Shown one piece after another: positions 22,756 through 36,400 of a stretch of DNA of 64,000 nucleotides. A program made the position numbers and the translations under genes. Each line of letters starts with the position of its first letter. Positions within the stretch are counted from its first letter, which is position 1. Below the pieces are notes generated by a model. The model saw only the letters and a list, made by a program, of their open reading frames with translations, ran no database searches and was not told where the DNA came from. The stretch spans positions 22,995,404 through 23,059,403 of the forward strand of contig NC_089312.1 in the NCBI RefSeq assembly GCF_036669915.1, read 5' to 3'. Source of the stretch: Pocillopora verrucosa (Eukaryota > Cnidaria > Anthozoa > Scleractinia > Pocilloporidae).

Positions 22756-23807
22756 TTCTTGCTATCGTATTTGTGTTTGTGTTTTCTGCTCCCTTTTATG
22801 AATAAGACATCATAATCGAAGTATCATATTTTAAATGGTGACAAACACTATTTACATATGTGTGTTCAGGATTTTGTCTCCACTACTCAACTGGGCACAC
22901 AAAGAGTTGATATCTGGGCGCGTTGGCCAGCCAAGCCACCGTTTATTTAACGCCAAATCGATATGCCTACGAAAGTCTTATACGATTGAAGTAAACTAAA
23001 TGCATCAAAGCCGGACACAAAAACCTCTAAAAACCAGCAGGCGGAAAAAACGGGGAACGCGTACCCCTAACTAAGGCAGCGGTGCCACCCTTGGGGTTTA
23101 AGGGTATCCTATGAATGACATGTTATACACAGTTACTTAAGGTAGTATGCAAGTAAAGCTCTAAACTTGTACGAAAACGAAAACGAACAACTAAACACAG
23201 CGAAGGCTGACCGTAGAATGCCTTGCCCTACTAACGACCTCTACCTACAAACAACCATCCCATAACTCTCCGCGCACCTTGCACCCGCCCCAGTCCTCTT
23301 ATACGTGCCGGCAAAATATTAATTTATGCTAAATAGGATTTCCACAAATTGCACGTTTCTCCATGTGTCAGTAATAAAAAAAGCACTTTGGAAAATTTAC
23401 AATCATATTCTTGACGTATCATATTCGTATTTTCCGGTAGATCATTAAAGCACGCATCTGCGGACCAATTTTACCATTGCTACTACTCTATTTTATTTTT
23501 CCTCACCTGTCTAAACTTCCATGGCCCCTCCCCACGAATTTTAAAGCAGGATAGGATTCAATGAAACCAAAAAATTAACATTAACAAGTGCGACCGTGCT
23601 ATTCTGCCAGTAATTTTTTTTCAGTTACGATTCACATGAATATTACTAGCTTCTCTAAACACAGCCGAAAAATAAGAATATTCAACCTGCATATTAGATG
23701 CATTCCAGGATGGCATTTATGCCGAAATGACGTTTCATGCAATATTCCGACGAGCCTAAAGGCGTATACGTAGAAGTGTAATTCAAGTTGGGAGTGTTGA
23801 GAGAAAA
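22756..23807. other. Intergenic, B2
   Basis: Counterpart of 13411-14469; no gene recognised. Confidence 0.45.
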
Positions 23808-24282
23808 ATGGCCGAACATGACGGTACTAATGAAATAGATAAACAATTTTTCACCAATCCATCCAACATCCCAGCTACAGAAATAGTCACCAAAGTCTAG
23901 TCGGCAATAAGAGTGCTTGACTCAAAGCAAGCAGACACCGTAAGACGAACTGTAAACGGTATCCTTCAACAGGCCAAACCACCCAAGCCCAAGGATATGC
24001 AAAAGGCCTTTAAGAATCTAAAACAACACGACACTATCACTATTCTGCCAGCAGAAAAGGCTGCGCTAGTGTATCCTAGACACAGACACTTACCATGACA
24101 AAATGAAAACCTTAACTGAAACGGGTCCGTACCAACAATATACCGCGGGCGAAACAGGGAGATCAATGCGAGAAAGGTTAAATGAACACGACAGAGACAT
24201 ACGGTTTGCTCGTACTCGGACCTCTGCAGGAAAAAAGAGGAACAAAGTTGAGAATATCTCCTTGTCTGTCATCTGACATAAG
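23808..24282 (+). mobile_element. Penelope-like remnant, B2
   Basis: Same internally deleted copy as in B1 (LPAEKAA piece and YTAGETGRSMRERLNEHDRD piece), with a further short in-frame loss ahead of DMQKAF. No RT core. Confidence 0.8.
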
Positions 24283-25344
24283 GAAAACAGTGAATTCTAA
24301 GCTGGAAACATTGGGAGTAAGTCAATTACTTGTCATATAAGAAACAGCCCTTTAAAACATAAAGATGCGCGGAGGAAAAAACGTTAAGAAAATTTTCCAA
24401 AAAGGGTCTTTTGAAAACTTTTTAGGATAAAAGACAACAGAGGTATTAAAGGGAGAAATGAACTATTTTACGCACACAAAACAGTTATCAAGGAGGATGG
24501 GTAAGAACATAGCTGGCCCAGAACCGACAGACGTGGCGATCCTTCGAAGCCGCCCTACGTGCCACACGGCATAATGGGCATGAGTGAGTGAGTGAGCGAT
24601 ATTGCAAATTGCATCAAAAGTACTCTCGACACGCGGTTTTTGCGAGGCAATCGATTATATTCTTAGTTGTGTTTAATCGAGCCTCTGACTTGCCTTCTGT
24701 ACATAACATGTTCGAAACCGAACGTTTTTCGTCCTGTTAAACTCCATCTACCTTGCTGCTATGAAAACACAGTAATCCAACTTCCTGTAATTCCATATTT
24801 CTCAGTTGAGCTTGCACACTTTACGACCAGCTACTAAACACAGCAAATGGGATGTCTCTTTTCGTAGGGAGAAATTATTTATTTTTATACCAAGTCACCT
24901 GAGCTATAAACCGACAAAACGATCGATTGGACTATCTTAATTTCCAAGTCAATGATGACAGATATAATTTTAGTATAACCAGAAGCATGTTATTTCTGTT
25001 GTCACCCGAAAAACTCTACTTCTAAAAGTACTTCTACTGAAGTTTGGCAGACGTAATTAATTTGAACAATAATGAGTGCATGTCTAACAACATAATCAAT
25101 CACAATCAGATGAAAACGTTCGGATACGCAGGATTCATACACGGAAAATCTTGCTGGATAAGTTCTTCCTTTGACAAGTTAAAACGGTTCAATAACGTAA
25201 AAACGATTTATGCTTGCATTACGTTATGATCGATCCTAACAGAAAGCTATATATTGGGAAAAAATCTAGAGTCATTAAGTTTGCGAACGACAACTAATAA
25301 CATTGAGACTGAGACACTGTCAACAACTGAGACACAACACTGAG
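24283..25344. other. Distal part of B2 with a 1.26-kb deletion
   Basis: Follows B1 to about 25206 (ACGATTTA) and then jumps to sequence matching 17152 of B1 (TGCTTGCATTACG). About 1.26 kb present in B1 and B4 is therefore missing. The possible retroelement tail lies at 24501-24598. No gene. Confidence 0.6.
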
Positions 25345-25627
25345 AACAAACATTGAAAATATCTGGTGATTTTCTCTTGTTCGGAAGTCCCTCAAAAATA
25401 CATCACAATTGATTAATCAGGCTGAATTCTTGCCGCTGTTAGTGTTAGGTCAACCCACAATCCTCCATTCCAGATTTGGTAACTCAATGAACTAAAGGAA
25501 GGAAGATGCACACACGGGTGTTTCCCCTCCGACGTGCCTCTCCTATGATTAGTTTCCTTTGTTCTTACATTAGTTCAAGTCCTCAGCGAAAGTATATCCT
25601 CACAGCTTTCCACTCAACAACCACAAA
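25345..25627 (+). promoter_or_regulatory. Receptor 5' flank with internal inversion, second copy
   Basis: Same rearranged flank as 17284-17568, nearly identical, ahead of the stub at 25628. Confidence 0.65.
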
Positions 25628-25843
25628 ATGGAAACTTGGTTTTCGATTCTTGGCTGGTCTCTGTCCATTCTGACCATAACTGGAAATGGATTTATCATCT
25701 GCCTCGTTAGCAGAAGACGGCGGCTTCGCAAAACCAACGCATTTATAGTTTCTCTTGCAGCGGCGGACTTCTGTGTTGGGCTCAGTACTTTTCCCCCGCT
25801 TTTCGTCTGCGAAGAGATAATTAATAATCTTATAAACCTCTAA
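25628..25843 (+). pseudogene. N-terminal receptor stub (TM1-TM2), B3 boundary
   Basis: METWFSILGW through FVCEEI, then NNLINL and a stop. Differs from 17569-17784 by very few bases. Its repeated occurrence marks the unit boundary and shows that the B2 and B3 units were copied as a whole. Confidence 0.85.
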
Positions 25844-26737
25844 ACTGGAAATTTTCGAAGCAAACTGCGGCACAGCGTTGGTCGCACAAGGAAGATTGAG
25901 TTTCTATTGAATTGAAATGAAACTGCAGTATGTGTGCTTGGATTCTGCGTTGGATTTGTGGCCGCCCGGCCATTTTGCATTGGAATTTTTCGCATCTCAG
26001 ATCGGGCGTTCGGAAATGGAGTGTTCAGCCTTGGGCTTTTCTTATGTACGTTGAAAACCTCGAAATGGACAACTCGCTAAAATGGGTTCTTTTCATGAAA
26101 GTAAGCAGTCAGATAACAAGTGATACGCTGTGGAAGTAAGGTGAGATATTTTAATTGAGAATTTGACGTATTGTTTTATTCCTTAGAGCGGTCGTAAATA
26201 TTCCCATAAAAACTCTTATAATTCCGCATTAACTGTTATTGCGCAAGATGATCATCTCACAGCTGGAGCTTGGGCTGCCTGTGGTATAACAGTGGGTGCA
26301 TGTCTAACAATATAATCGAGCGTAATAGATGAAAATGTTCTGCATAAAATTTCATTTCTTAAGTAGACAAGACTCGTTCAAGGAAAATCTGTGACTTCAT
26401 TCTTTAACGGCTCGAAACTTAAACAGGATTAACATATTATTCGTTTGAAAACCAAATTAACTTTTCGATTATCAGTGAACGCCTGGCTCTATGAGACCCG
26501 CCTGAATTAGTAGGGTACTGTTCAAGAGATTATAAACTGTTATGTCGTGTAGGTTATCGTTAACAAGATTATCCTAAAAAATCAAACGACAAGAAAGCGG
26601 GAAATGGTCCATTTAAGTAGTCAAAGCCTAAGGAAACCTTCACTTTCAAGAAAACTCACTTTTTCATCGCTTATTGCAGTGCTTGCTGACTTCGTTTATC
26701 TACGTCGCGAAATAGCCGTTCTTCTTTCACTACTCTG
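25844..26737. other. B3 counterpart of 8291-9179
   Basis: No gene recognised. Confidence 0.45.
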
Positions 26738-27850
26738 ACCGACAGACTGATTGTATGACTGACTGACTGACCTACCGACTGACTGGGTGAATTCTCTGAC
26801 TGATTAACCGATTGAATGGCTGACTGACTGATTGGCTGAATTCACCGACCAATTGACTGACTGAATGACCGATTGACTGAGAAGCTGAATGCTCAGACTA
26901 AGGACTGACTGAGTGGCTGGCTTAATACTCTGACCGACTGAATGATCTTATGACCGAGTGATTGAATGATTGGCTGAATGATCGAATGACCGGCTTTATG
27001 ATCGCCGAATGATCGACTGAATGATCGGATGACCGACTGAATACCCTGATCGACTAAATGATCGGATGACCGACTGAATACCCTGATCGACTGAATGATC
27101 GGATGATTGACTGTATGATCGAATGACCGACTGAATGATCGAATGATTGACTGAATGATCGGATGACCGACCCAATGATCGCCGGATGGCCGACCCAATG
27201 ATCGCCGGATGACCGACTCAATGATCGGATGACCAACTAAATAATTGAATGACCGACTCAATGATAGAATGGCCGGCTGAATGATCGGATGACTGACTGA
27301 ATACCCTGATCGACTGAATGATCGGATGACCGACTGAATGATCGGATGACCGACTGAATGATCGGATGACCGTCTGAATGATCGGATGACCGACTGAACG
27401 ATTGGATGAACGACTGAATACCCTGATCGACTGAATGACCGACTGAATGATCGGATGACCAACTGAATACCCTGATTGACTGACCGACTGACTGACTGAC
27501 TAGCTGACAGAATATGCTGACCAACTAGCTAAATGACTGAACACCGACTTACTGATCAACTGATTGACTGATTTACTGGGTGACTGAATACGCTGACCAA
27601 TTAAATGACCTAACACTGACTAATACTGATCAACTGATTGCCCCGACAATTGGCTTCAAACTGACTGTCTTATTGACTGAAAGACGTACTGAAAACTGAC
27701 TGACTGACTGTCTGAAGGACTGAGAGACTGACAACTGACTGACTGACAGACTTAGTTGACTGATGGACTAGGTAACTTACGAAATGACTGAAAACTGACT
27801 GGCCGATTGACAAACTGACTGGCTGACTGACAGACTGATTTGCAAACCTA
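26738..27850. repeat. 20-bp minisatellite, 3' of B3 receptor
   Basis: Same GACTGAATGATCGGATGACC-type core as B1, with copy-number changes. It produces a 189-codon open frame on the minus strand that is repeat-derived. It ends about 270 bases past the receptor stop. Confidence 0.9.
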
Positions 27851-28117
27851 TAAAATGAAACAGACTGGCAAAATTAGACAAAAGTAACCTTAACAGTTAA
27901 AAATGAACCAAAAGGAACGAGAATCGATAAAACTTGATGAGATTAACAGGATCCTTTTTTATTGTTATGATCTACTCTTGTCATCATGCACACACCATAA
28001 GCAAATTCTTAATTATAATTTCATACTTAAGTTATGGATTGTTAACCCGATCGCGGAACAAATATTAATAGTTCAAGACAAATTCTGGTTGATTAGGAGC
28101 TGCTCTGGTTTGACGCG

Positions 28118-29038
28118 TTAAATATTGTAGTTCCGCAGGATGAAAGAGTTGTTGTTTTTATAAATTGGATCTCTGTGGTGTTTCTTTTTACAAATGACGC
28201 AGCAAATATACCGTTTTATTTCCATGTTTATGTCTCTCTTGAAGACGGCATAAGCGAAGGGGTTAACAACGGAGTTTATTACAAGAAGGGGAATTTTATA
28301 TTCTTTATCATCACACGGTTTTCCGTATTTCAAAATGTGTATGAAGCTACATCGTATAGCGAATGAGAAGGCGAGAAGGAATATACCAATAACAATTGCC
28401 ATTATTTTCACGGCAGCCTTTTCCTTGATTCTGAACAAAAATCTTTGGTTAAAGCGGAGTTGGTTTGCTAAGATGCGGGCGGCTCTTTCGTGCTTATAAA
28501 CAACATAATACATTGATCCAAAGCAGAAAATTAACACACAAGACGGCAAGATTTCCAAAAATACAGTTGAAATTGAGATGAGCACTTTAAACAACACAAT
28601 CTCTTCAAAAACAAGCCAGTTTAATAAAAACGCCAAGAAAACGACGACTGGAATGGTCCAAGACATGAAAATCATCTGAAAAACGCTTCTGCGTGTCATA
28701 AAAGTCAAGTAACTTAACGGTCTCACAATAGCAATGTAGCGATCCAGGACTAAACTGCACAAGTTTGTCACAGACGCAAAAATAAACAGCCACCAGAAAT
28801 AATCCACCCAGCTGGTTGGGAAGGCCTTAGGGTCGCATCCGGTTATCTCCTCGCAGACGAAAAGCGGTAGAAAAGCACTCCAGCCAGCACAGAAGTCTGC
28901 CAATGCGAGAGAAACGACAAACGCGTTGGTTTTGTTTCGAAGCCGCCTCCTTCTGCAAACAAGGAAAATAATAAAGCCATTTCCAGTCATGGACAGGATG
29001 GAAAGAGACCAGCCAAGAATCCAAAACCACGTTTCCAT
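28118..29038 (-). CDS. Class A GPCR, 306 residues, RNYNI subfamily (B3)
   Basis: An intact receptor with METWFWILGW, GN19-20, LALAD to Asp48, DRY99-101, W127, NPFAY259-263 and the Cys cluster. The C-tail has one extra Asn (YKNNNSFILRNYNI), giving 306 residues. Loop 1 reads EITGCDPKAFPTSWVDYFWWLFIF, close to B4 and distinct from B1/B2. An upstream TAG eliminates the longer open frame seen in B1/B2, confirming METWF as the start. A 15-base stretch just beyond the stop in B1/B2 (near 10526-10540) is missing here and in B4. AATAAA at 27958-27963 (minus) may serve as the polyadenylation signal. Confidence 0.92.
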   Translation of the reverse strand: METWFWILGWSLSILSMTGNGFIIFLVCRRRRLRNKTNAFVVSLALADFCAGWSAFLPLFVCEEITGCDPKAFPTSWVDYFWWLFIFASVTNLCSLVLDRYIAIVRPLSYLTFMTRRSVFQMIFMSWTIPVVVFLAFLLNWLVFEEIVLFKVLISISTVFLEILPSCVLIFCFGSMYYVVYKHERAARILANQLRFNQRFLFRIKEKAAVKIMAIVIGIFLLAFSFAIRCSFIHILKYGKPCDDKEYKIPLLVINSVVNPFAYAVFKRDINMEIKRYICCVICKKKHHRDPIYKNNNSFILRNYNI

Positions 29039-30834
29039 TTTGTGGTCTTCAGGTGGCCAGCTCTATACAAATGAAAGCTGAGAGTATAAAGTTTGGGTTT
29101 GGACTACAAGACTACAATTCCCTATGCAACTAAAAAGCATTGGAAAACACTCCGTTGATTTTATGATGTCGTCTCCCTCAAACACATCGCAGTTGACAAA
29201 TCAGCCTGAAATCCGGCCGCTCTTACCGTTAAGTTAACAGCCTCTGGTCCTTCAATGAAGTCAATGAATCAAAGGAAGGTAACTGATCACAAGAGAGGCA
29301 ACCACGGGGTACTCATTCTAGTACACTTCTATTCTAATTGATGAAAATCGCACGATGTTCGTGGTGATATGAAGCCTTTCTACGAGCAGTAAGAAACTAA
29401 ATTATTGAAGATAGCTAAATATGGATTTTGACAACTTATCTCTGACAGCTTCAGCACATTGTCAGGTCTCCTTTTGTTGTCTTAAAATAAAATGTCATAA
29501 TATACAAACTAATTGCAAAAAACACTGTCAGAAAACAAGTAATAAAGTTTATTGAAAGCAGTAGTGGTGAAATGATGCTAACATTAACTGCTTTCTGTTT
29601 GGATGAAAACATCGCTTAAAAAAGTCAATTCCATAACGAAACGCTAATGCCCTAGCGAGCAAAAGCGCCCGGTATTTCCGGCTATTTCTATATTAGTTTT
29701 TTGTAGTTGATTTTTGTTATAAACTTGCTTCTCCTCAAAATAAGTGTAATTTCATAGTATTTTCGCTGATTGCTAAGTCTCAAAAATGCAATTTATTCAG
29801 GCGCTTCTTAACAATTCTTCAACCACCTTATCTGTTTTTAGCGAGTCATATTTTCCTCCTTCAATTTTATAGATGGCTAAAGAAAGAGGGGAAAAGTTCC
29901 ATTTTTGCCTTTCCACTGTCAAAAACATCGAACAGTTAATAAATCACCCGCTACATTCTTCGATATGGAGTAAAATCGTTGCATACCTCATTTCACTACT
30001 TTCAACACGCTAACTAATTGAAAGATGAAACTTCCTATGAAGACAGTTCACTTTGTTTTATTTGCATATAGCGACAAGTTATCATCAGTCGCATTTGGTT
30101 AAAAAAGTCTCTTCTCCTCTTTTAAACTTAGTGTTCGGTCACTTTATAGTGGGTTACACTTTAAATTATAGTTGTGAGCTTGATGATAAAATATTTCATA
30201 AAATCTGTCGCGACAACACTGATCACAACGTTTTTAGACTCTACCTAAACGAGGCAAAGCATCTTCACCTACGCAAGTGTTTATCGATTTTTTCTCACCT
30301 GCCTTCTATACTGCATTATCTTTTGAAAACTCCAACGTTTTGATGCATTTTCACCAATCTTCCGCTTAGAATCACCCGACAATATCTGACCTACGTCTTT
30401 GCCATCTTTTTTAAAAGCTTCCTTCTCCATCTGTCCACACAGAAAACGGAACATTTCAAACGTGGTGCATTTTCAAAATACTCTACCAGTGCAACCTTTT
30501 CCGAATATCTACTTTGCATCTGCGTTTTTTGGTGTTTAAGTGTGGATGACAAGCAAAATGGAAAGGAAAAAGTAGACATCATCGAACGTCAGGTAAATAC
30601 GCTAGTGTGGACGAGGCCTTTTCAAAACTGAGTTTCTCTCTATATCTAACAACTCTTTTTACCTCCTTCCTTATGTCCCTCTCAAGATCTCATTAGCAAT
30701 TCTCCTTACTGTTAGCCATACAACTCATATGATGTCAGTTCTGGAAATTTGGTATTGAATCAACTAATACTCCCCTAACTGATATTTTCTCTTATGTTCA
30801 TCACCTTTCTGTTTGATATTGTATTGATTTGGTG
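29039..30834. other. 5' region of B3, no supported gene
   Basis: Counterpart of 11478-13276, including the unsupported frame at 30053-30343. Confidence 0.4.
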
Positions 30835-30965
30835 AGGAGAAACGACAAACGCGTTGGTTTTGGTTCGAAGCCATCGTCTGCTGTAAACGAGGAAGATAAT
30901 AAATCCATTTCTAGTTATGGTTAGGATGGAAAGAGATCAGCCAAGCATCCAAAACCAGGTTGCTA
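30835..30965 (-). pseudogene. Ancient receptor relic (TM1 only), B3
   Basis: Same relic as 13277-13410 and 22624-22755, with the same internal stop and no Met. Confidence 0.85.
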
Positions 30966-32032
30966 TTCTTGCTATCGTATTTGTGTTTGTGTTTTCTGCT
31001 CCCTTTTATGAATAAGACATCATAATCGAAGTATCATATTTTAAATGGTGACAAACACTATTTACATATGTGTGTTCAGGATTTTGTCTCCACTACTCAA
31101 CCGGGCACACAAAGAGTTGATATCTGGGTGCGTTGGCCAGCCAAGACACCGTTTATTTAACGCCAAATCGATATGCCTACGAAAGTCTTATACGATTGAA
31201 GTAAACTAAATGCATCAAAGCCGGACACAAAAACCCCTAAAAACCAGCAGGCGGAAAAAACGGGGAACGCGTACCCCCAACTAAGGCAGCGGTGCCACCC
31301 CTGGGGTTTAAGGGTATCCTATGAATGACATGTTATACACAGTTACTTAAGGTAGTATGCAAGTAAAGCTCTAAACTTATACAAAAACGAAAACGAAAAC
31401 GAACAACTAAACACAGCGAAGGCGGACCGTAGAATGCCTTGCCCTACTAACGACCTCTACCTACAAACCACCATCCCATAACTCTCCGCGCACCTTGCAC
31501 CCGCCCCAGTCCTCTTATACGTGCCGGCAAAATATTAATTTATGCTAAATAGGATTTCCACAAGTTGCACGTTTCTCCATGTGTTTTAATTCGTCAGTAA
31601 TAAAAAAGCACTTTGGAAAATTTACAATCATATTCTTGACGCATCATATTCGTATTTTCCGGTAGATCATTAAAGCACGCATCTGCGGACCAATTTTACC
31701 ATTGCTACTACTCTATTTTATTTTTCCTCACCTGTCTAAACTTCCATGGCCCCTCCCCACGAATTTTAAAGCAGGATAGAATTCAATGAAACCAAAAAAT
31801 TAACATTAACAAGTACGACCGTGCTATTCTGCCAGTAATTTTTTTTCAGTTACGATTCACATGAATATTACTAGCTTCTCTAAACACAGCCGAAAGATAA
31901 GAATATTCAACCTGCATATGAGATGCATTCCAGGAAGGCATTTATGCCGAAATGACGTTTCATGCAATATTCCGACGAGCCTAAAGGCGTATACGTAGGA
32001 GTGTAATTCAAGTTAGGAGTGTTGAGAGAAAA
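30966..32032. other. Intergenic, B3
   Basis: Counterpart of 13411-14469; no gene recognised. Confidence 0.45.
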
Positions 32033-32514
32033 ATGGCCGAACATGACGGTACTAATGAAATAGATAAACAATTTTTCACCAATCCATCCAACATCCCAGC
32101 TACAGAAATAGTCACCAAAGTCTAGTCGGCAATAAGAGTGCTTGACTCAAAGCAAGCAGACACCGTAAGACGAACTGTAAACGGCATCCTTCAACAGGCC
32201 AAACCACCCAAGCCCAACATCACGAAGGATATGCAAAAGGCCTTTAAGAATCTAAAACAACACGACGCTATCACTATTCTGCCAGCAGAAAAGGCTGCGC
32301 TAGTGTATCCTAGACACAAACACTTACCGTGACAAGATGAAAACCTCAACTGAAACGGGTCCGTACCAACAATATACCGCGGGCGAAACAGGGAAATCAA
32401 TGCGAGAAAGGTTAAATGAACACGACAGAGACATACAGTTTGCTCGTACTCGGACCTCTGCGGGAAAAAAGAGGAACAAAGTTGAGAATATCTCCTTGTT
32501 TGTCATCTGACATA
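32033..32514 (+). mobile_element. Penelope-like remnant, B3
   Basis: Same internally deleted element as in B1, with the LPAEKAA piece and the GIY-YIG ETGRS.RERLNEHDRD piece. The unit breaks off about 110 bases further on, at 32622, and joins block A sequence. Confidence 0.8.
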
Positions 32515-33008
32515 AAGAAAACAGTGAATTCTAAGCTGGAAACACTGGGAGTAAGTCAATTACTTGTCATATAAAAAACAGCCCTTTAAAACATAAAGAT
32601 GCGCAAAGGAAAAAACGTTAAGGTGTCGTTGCTACGGATGAATTTCATATTCTGATTGGCAAGACGAGTATGGCGATTATTACCATCTATATCGCGCTCT
32701 TTCATACTTCAAACTCTTCACAGCATACGCTTGTGCGGTAAAGAATTTTAAAGGGTACCTTCAGACACACACGAACCTAAAAATAACTGGTAAACAACTC
32801 GAATGAGGTAAAAGATCACTAGGGTGTCAAGCGATAAATTGGAGAATAAAGGCAGCCTCGTTCAAGAGGCAAAAACCTCAAGGTGATCTTGGAATACAAT
32901 TTCGTTTTGTTCCATAATTATCAACGCCTATTGTCAAACCATTAATGAAAGCTTAAAAACCAATTTTGCGGATTTCTTGAATTAGCTGAAAAAGCTGAAT
33001 TACTTTGT
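32515..33008. other. Junction of B3 to a partial block A
   Basis: Near 32622-32625 the sequence leaves B (AAAAAACGTTAAG) and enters block A (GTGTCGTTGCTACG, matching about 995). From there it follows the 3' flank of the 277-type receptor. No gene. Confidence 0.7.
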
Positions 33009-33594
33009 CTAGATGACGCAGAAAATACATTTTGTCATCTCCTTTTTTATATCCTGCTTGTAGAAGGCGTACGCAATGGGGTTAATAGCAGAGTTTAAAA
33101 CAAGGAGGGGTATTTTATATTCTTCATCATCACATGTTTTTCCTGTTTTGAATATTAATATATAACCACATCGTAAAGCAAATGTGTTCGCTAGAAGGAA
33201 AACTCCTATAACAATTGCCATCATTTTAACTGCAGACTTCTCCTGGATTTTGAACAGAAATCAATGATTAAAGTGGAGCTGATTTGCTAAGACACGAGCT
33301 GCTCGTTCGTGCTTGTTAACAACAACTAGCATTGAAGCGAAGCAAAAGACCAGACCACAGCATGGCAGAAAAGCCAAAAACATTAAGTTTTTCCGAAGTA
33401 AATATTTCAAATAGTAGACGCTGGCTTGGACAAAGCCAATTCATTCTGAAAAAAGCTAATGTAGTTATAAGTGGAATCGCCCAAGAGATGGAAATCACCA
33501 GGAAAGCGCGGCGACGTTTCATAAAAGTCAAATACTTGAAAGGCATTACGACAGCAACATAACGCTTCAGAACTAAAGTGTATAGGTTTATCAT
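33009..33594 (-). pseudogene. Truncated 277-type receptor, N-terminal third deleted
   Basis: Retains TM3 (NLYTLVLKRYVAVV, where ERY has become KRY) through NPIAYAFYKQDI and CIFCVI, in two shifted frames (33316-33594 and 33009-33224). TM1 and TM2 are missing: near 33595 the coding sequence runs directly into the LINE tail sequence that in block A lies about 1.05 kb upstream (near 3003). A deletion between the receptor and the LINE fragment explains this. Non-functional. Confidence 0.88.
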
Positions 33595-35869
33595 TGAGAC
33601 GAGCGAAGAGCATAATTAGTAGCTGGTTTCAGGGACAAAAGATCTTTTTAATATAGGGAGGACTCTGGTTGCGTATAATGGCCACCAACATCTTTTACTC
33701 CTGCTATCATGATCAAATGCAGGTGGAGAAAGTATTCCTCAAGATCTATTTGGAAGAGAACTGTATTGGAAAATTAAACTCGTGTTTGCGCTAAATTTGG
33801 CGTCCTAATGACATACAACGAGTCCACCTTATGTGCTAGCATATAACAGCAGCTAAAACCTTAATTTTGTTTGAAAGTAAATATCTACTCACAACTTATT
33901 AACGAAAATTCTTCAACATGATGGTGTCTAAGAAGAGTTCCTAGCTTTCTCCCATTTCAAAAAAACACTTGAATTCGTCTAACGTCAATAAAATTTCTAC
34001 TGCCAAAGCTAATCGTTGATAATTTTGCGATTCACTTTTAAGCAAGAGAATATCAACTGTGCTAACCTATCCCTGTGACCCATGATTGTTTCTTTAAGTC
34101 CATTTTAAATTTCGCACCTCGCTGAGAAGTTATTCTTATTCGCACCTGGCACGATAACGCAGATAACGATCTCGATATCATCTGTTGTTGTAGTTTCCAA
34201 TGTTCAAGTTTTAAACGAGTGTTTAAAAATTGTAACCGTTCAATATAGAAACGAGTGTCTAAATGTTTGCCTCATCATTCGAATACTCATCTTAAGTGAT
34301 TTATAGGCACACAGATGCTTCAATCATATTCTCTTGTTCTTGAACGTTTATAAGTCTTTTAGCAGCAGGATGGGAATATTTGCGTTACATCAATCCTTAT
34401 ACCCTTAATTAGAAGTGGATTCGCAGAAAAATATATAGTTTAAAAGTTTCATATCAAAACTACATTAGAAAAAGAATATTCTGTGAATAATTACCATCAT
34501 GTTGACTTTCATTAATATGTCTACGAACCAAATGCAAACTTTAGAACCTCCCTAACGTAAAGTGGGACCTGTTTTGTTTTGGTTTTAGTAACTGCGAGGT
34601 TCCGAAGACAAGTTCTCGCAAACAATCAGAGGAATACAATTGTTCCCTTATTTCCTCTTACCTGAGCTAAACTGACAAAACGATCGATTGAACTATCTTA
34701 ATTTGCAAGTCAATAATGGTAGATATAATTTCAGTATAACCAGAAGCATCTTATATACCTTGTCACCCGAAAAATTACTCTTTTAAAACTACTTCTATTG
34801 AATTTTGGCTGACGTAATTGATTTGTGCAACAATGAGTTCATGTCTAACAAAACAATCAATCACAATGAGATGAAAATGTTCGGAAAAAAACCTTAAATA
34901 TGCATGATTCATGCACGGAAAATCTTGCCAGATATGTTCATCCTTTGAAAAGTGAAAACGGTACGATGACGTAAAAACGATTTACTTCTAATCCAACTTA
35001 ATTCAAATGTAAAAGGCTAATTTAGAAAAATACATATATTCATAACTCTCTCAAAAGCCCATCGGCGGTTTGCCAAGGCAAGTTTTTGGCTATCAGTGAA
35101 CACCTGGCTTCGTGAGACCTTTCTGAATTTGCATAGTAGGGTAATGTTATCAACATATTCCTAAGACAAAACGACAAGTAAGCGGCAAATGATCCAAGGA
35201 ACGAATCAGCAAGTTGTCTTCAACCCCATATCTGTTGTCTGACTTGATCAGAAGGGCAGTTCACAGCACAGGACAAACGTTTTTAAGCCAACCATTTATT
35301 TCGATTGCTTTTCCTCCTTTGAGTCCAAGAAAAAAAACAGATCATCGTAAGTTAGCTAAAATAATGGTACTCCGGTTTGCGAACGACAAAAGCCATACGG
35401 CATTCGTATTGTGTTCCAGCCGCTTTCCTTTGTATACACCGCCTAAATCGGCTTAAACATTAATTGAGTCAAATAAACACATTCTGCACACTCCAAATTA
35501 ACTGTTTACGCATCAGGTAGCATATCTGTTTGACTAAGTATCTCCCCGTTTCCACTTTAAGAAATCAAAGCTACAGGAAACTTCTCCTTCAATGAAAACT
35601 CACGTTTTCATGTGCGTATTATGGTGCTTACTGACCATGAAATAACTGATTCCTCTTTTAATCTTAGAAAAACACAGTCGAAGTTAGATTTGTCGTTAAC
35701 AAAGCCACAACGGAGAAGCGATAATTTCGGGCACCATATTTGTCTAGAAACCCGATAAAACGATATCATATATCTTTTTATACCCAGCATTGACGGAGCA
35801 CCACAGTTTCTTTAAAATCTTCACTCCTTTTATTCAGTTGTAGACTGAAAACTGGCTAAATAATTTAAT
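33595..35869. other. Residual LINE piece and block A flank
   Basis: Position 33597-33720 is the upstream part of the LINE fragment seen at 3003-3120, now without an open frame. The remainder follows 3120-5334, with the 34660-35540 block shared with the B units. It lacks the second hairpin arm found at 4781-4801. No gene. Confidence 0.55.
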
Positions 35870-36400
35870 AACTGACTACCCTGACCGATTGAATGATTGA
35901 CTGACGGTAGGAATTAGATTTGAGTGACTGAGTGACTAACTTACTGACTGACTAACGGACGGACGGACTGACGGATGGACGCATAGACGGACGGACGGAC
36001 TGACTAAATGATAGACTAGGTGACTGACATACAGACTAATTCACGGACTGGAAGATTGACGGACTGGCATGGGTGACTGACGGACTGACTGAAATCTGAC
36101 TGATTGACAGACTAACTGACCGACTAAATGATTGACTGATTAACTGACTGACCGACCGACCGACCGACCGACCGACCGACCGACCGACCGACCGACCGAC
36201 CGACCGACTAAGTGAAGGACTGACGGACAGGGTGACAGACGGACTGAATGGAAACTGACTGATTGACATACTTATTGACTGACTAAGTGACTGACTGATT
36301 AACTGATTAAATAACTGACTGACTGACTGATTGACGGACTGAATGTCTCATTGACTATCTTATTGACAGATTGAGATACGAACTGACTGACCGAGAGACT
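35870..36400. repeat. GACT/GACC satellite 3' of the intact RSCNA-type receptor
   Basis: Degenerate GACT repeats with an uninterrupted GACC run at about 36148-36208 that the sister tracts (5335-5835, 47485-48000) lack. The sisters have a GACG-rich core instead. The open frame at 36036-36269 (RSVGRSVG) is repeat-derived. Confidence 0.92.

Noticed and set aside
26893-27462. 189-codon Ser/Arg/His-rich frame
   Set aside because: It is a translation of the 20-bp minisatellite; all three minus frames are open for arithmetic reasons.
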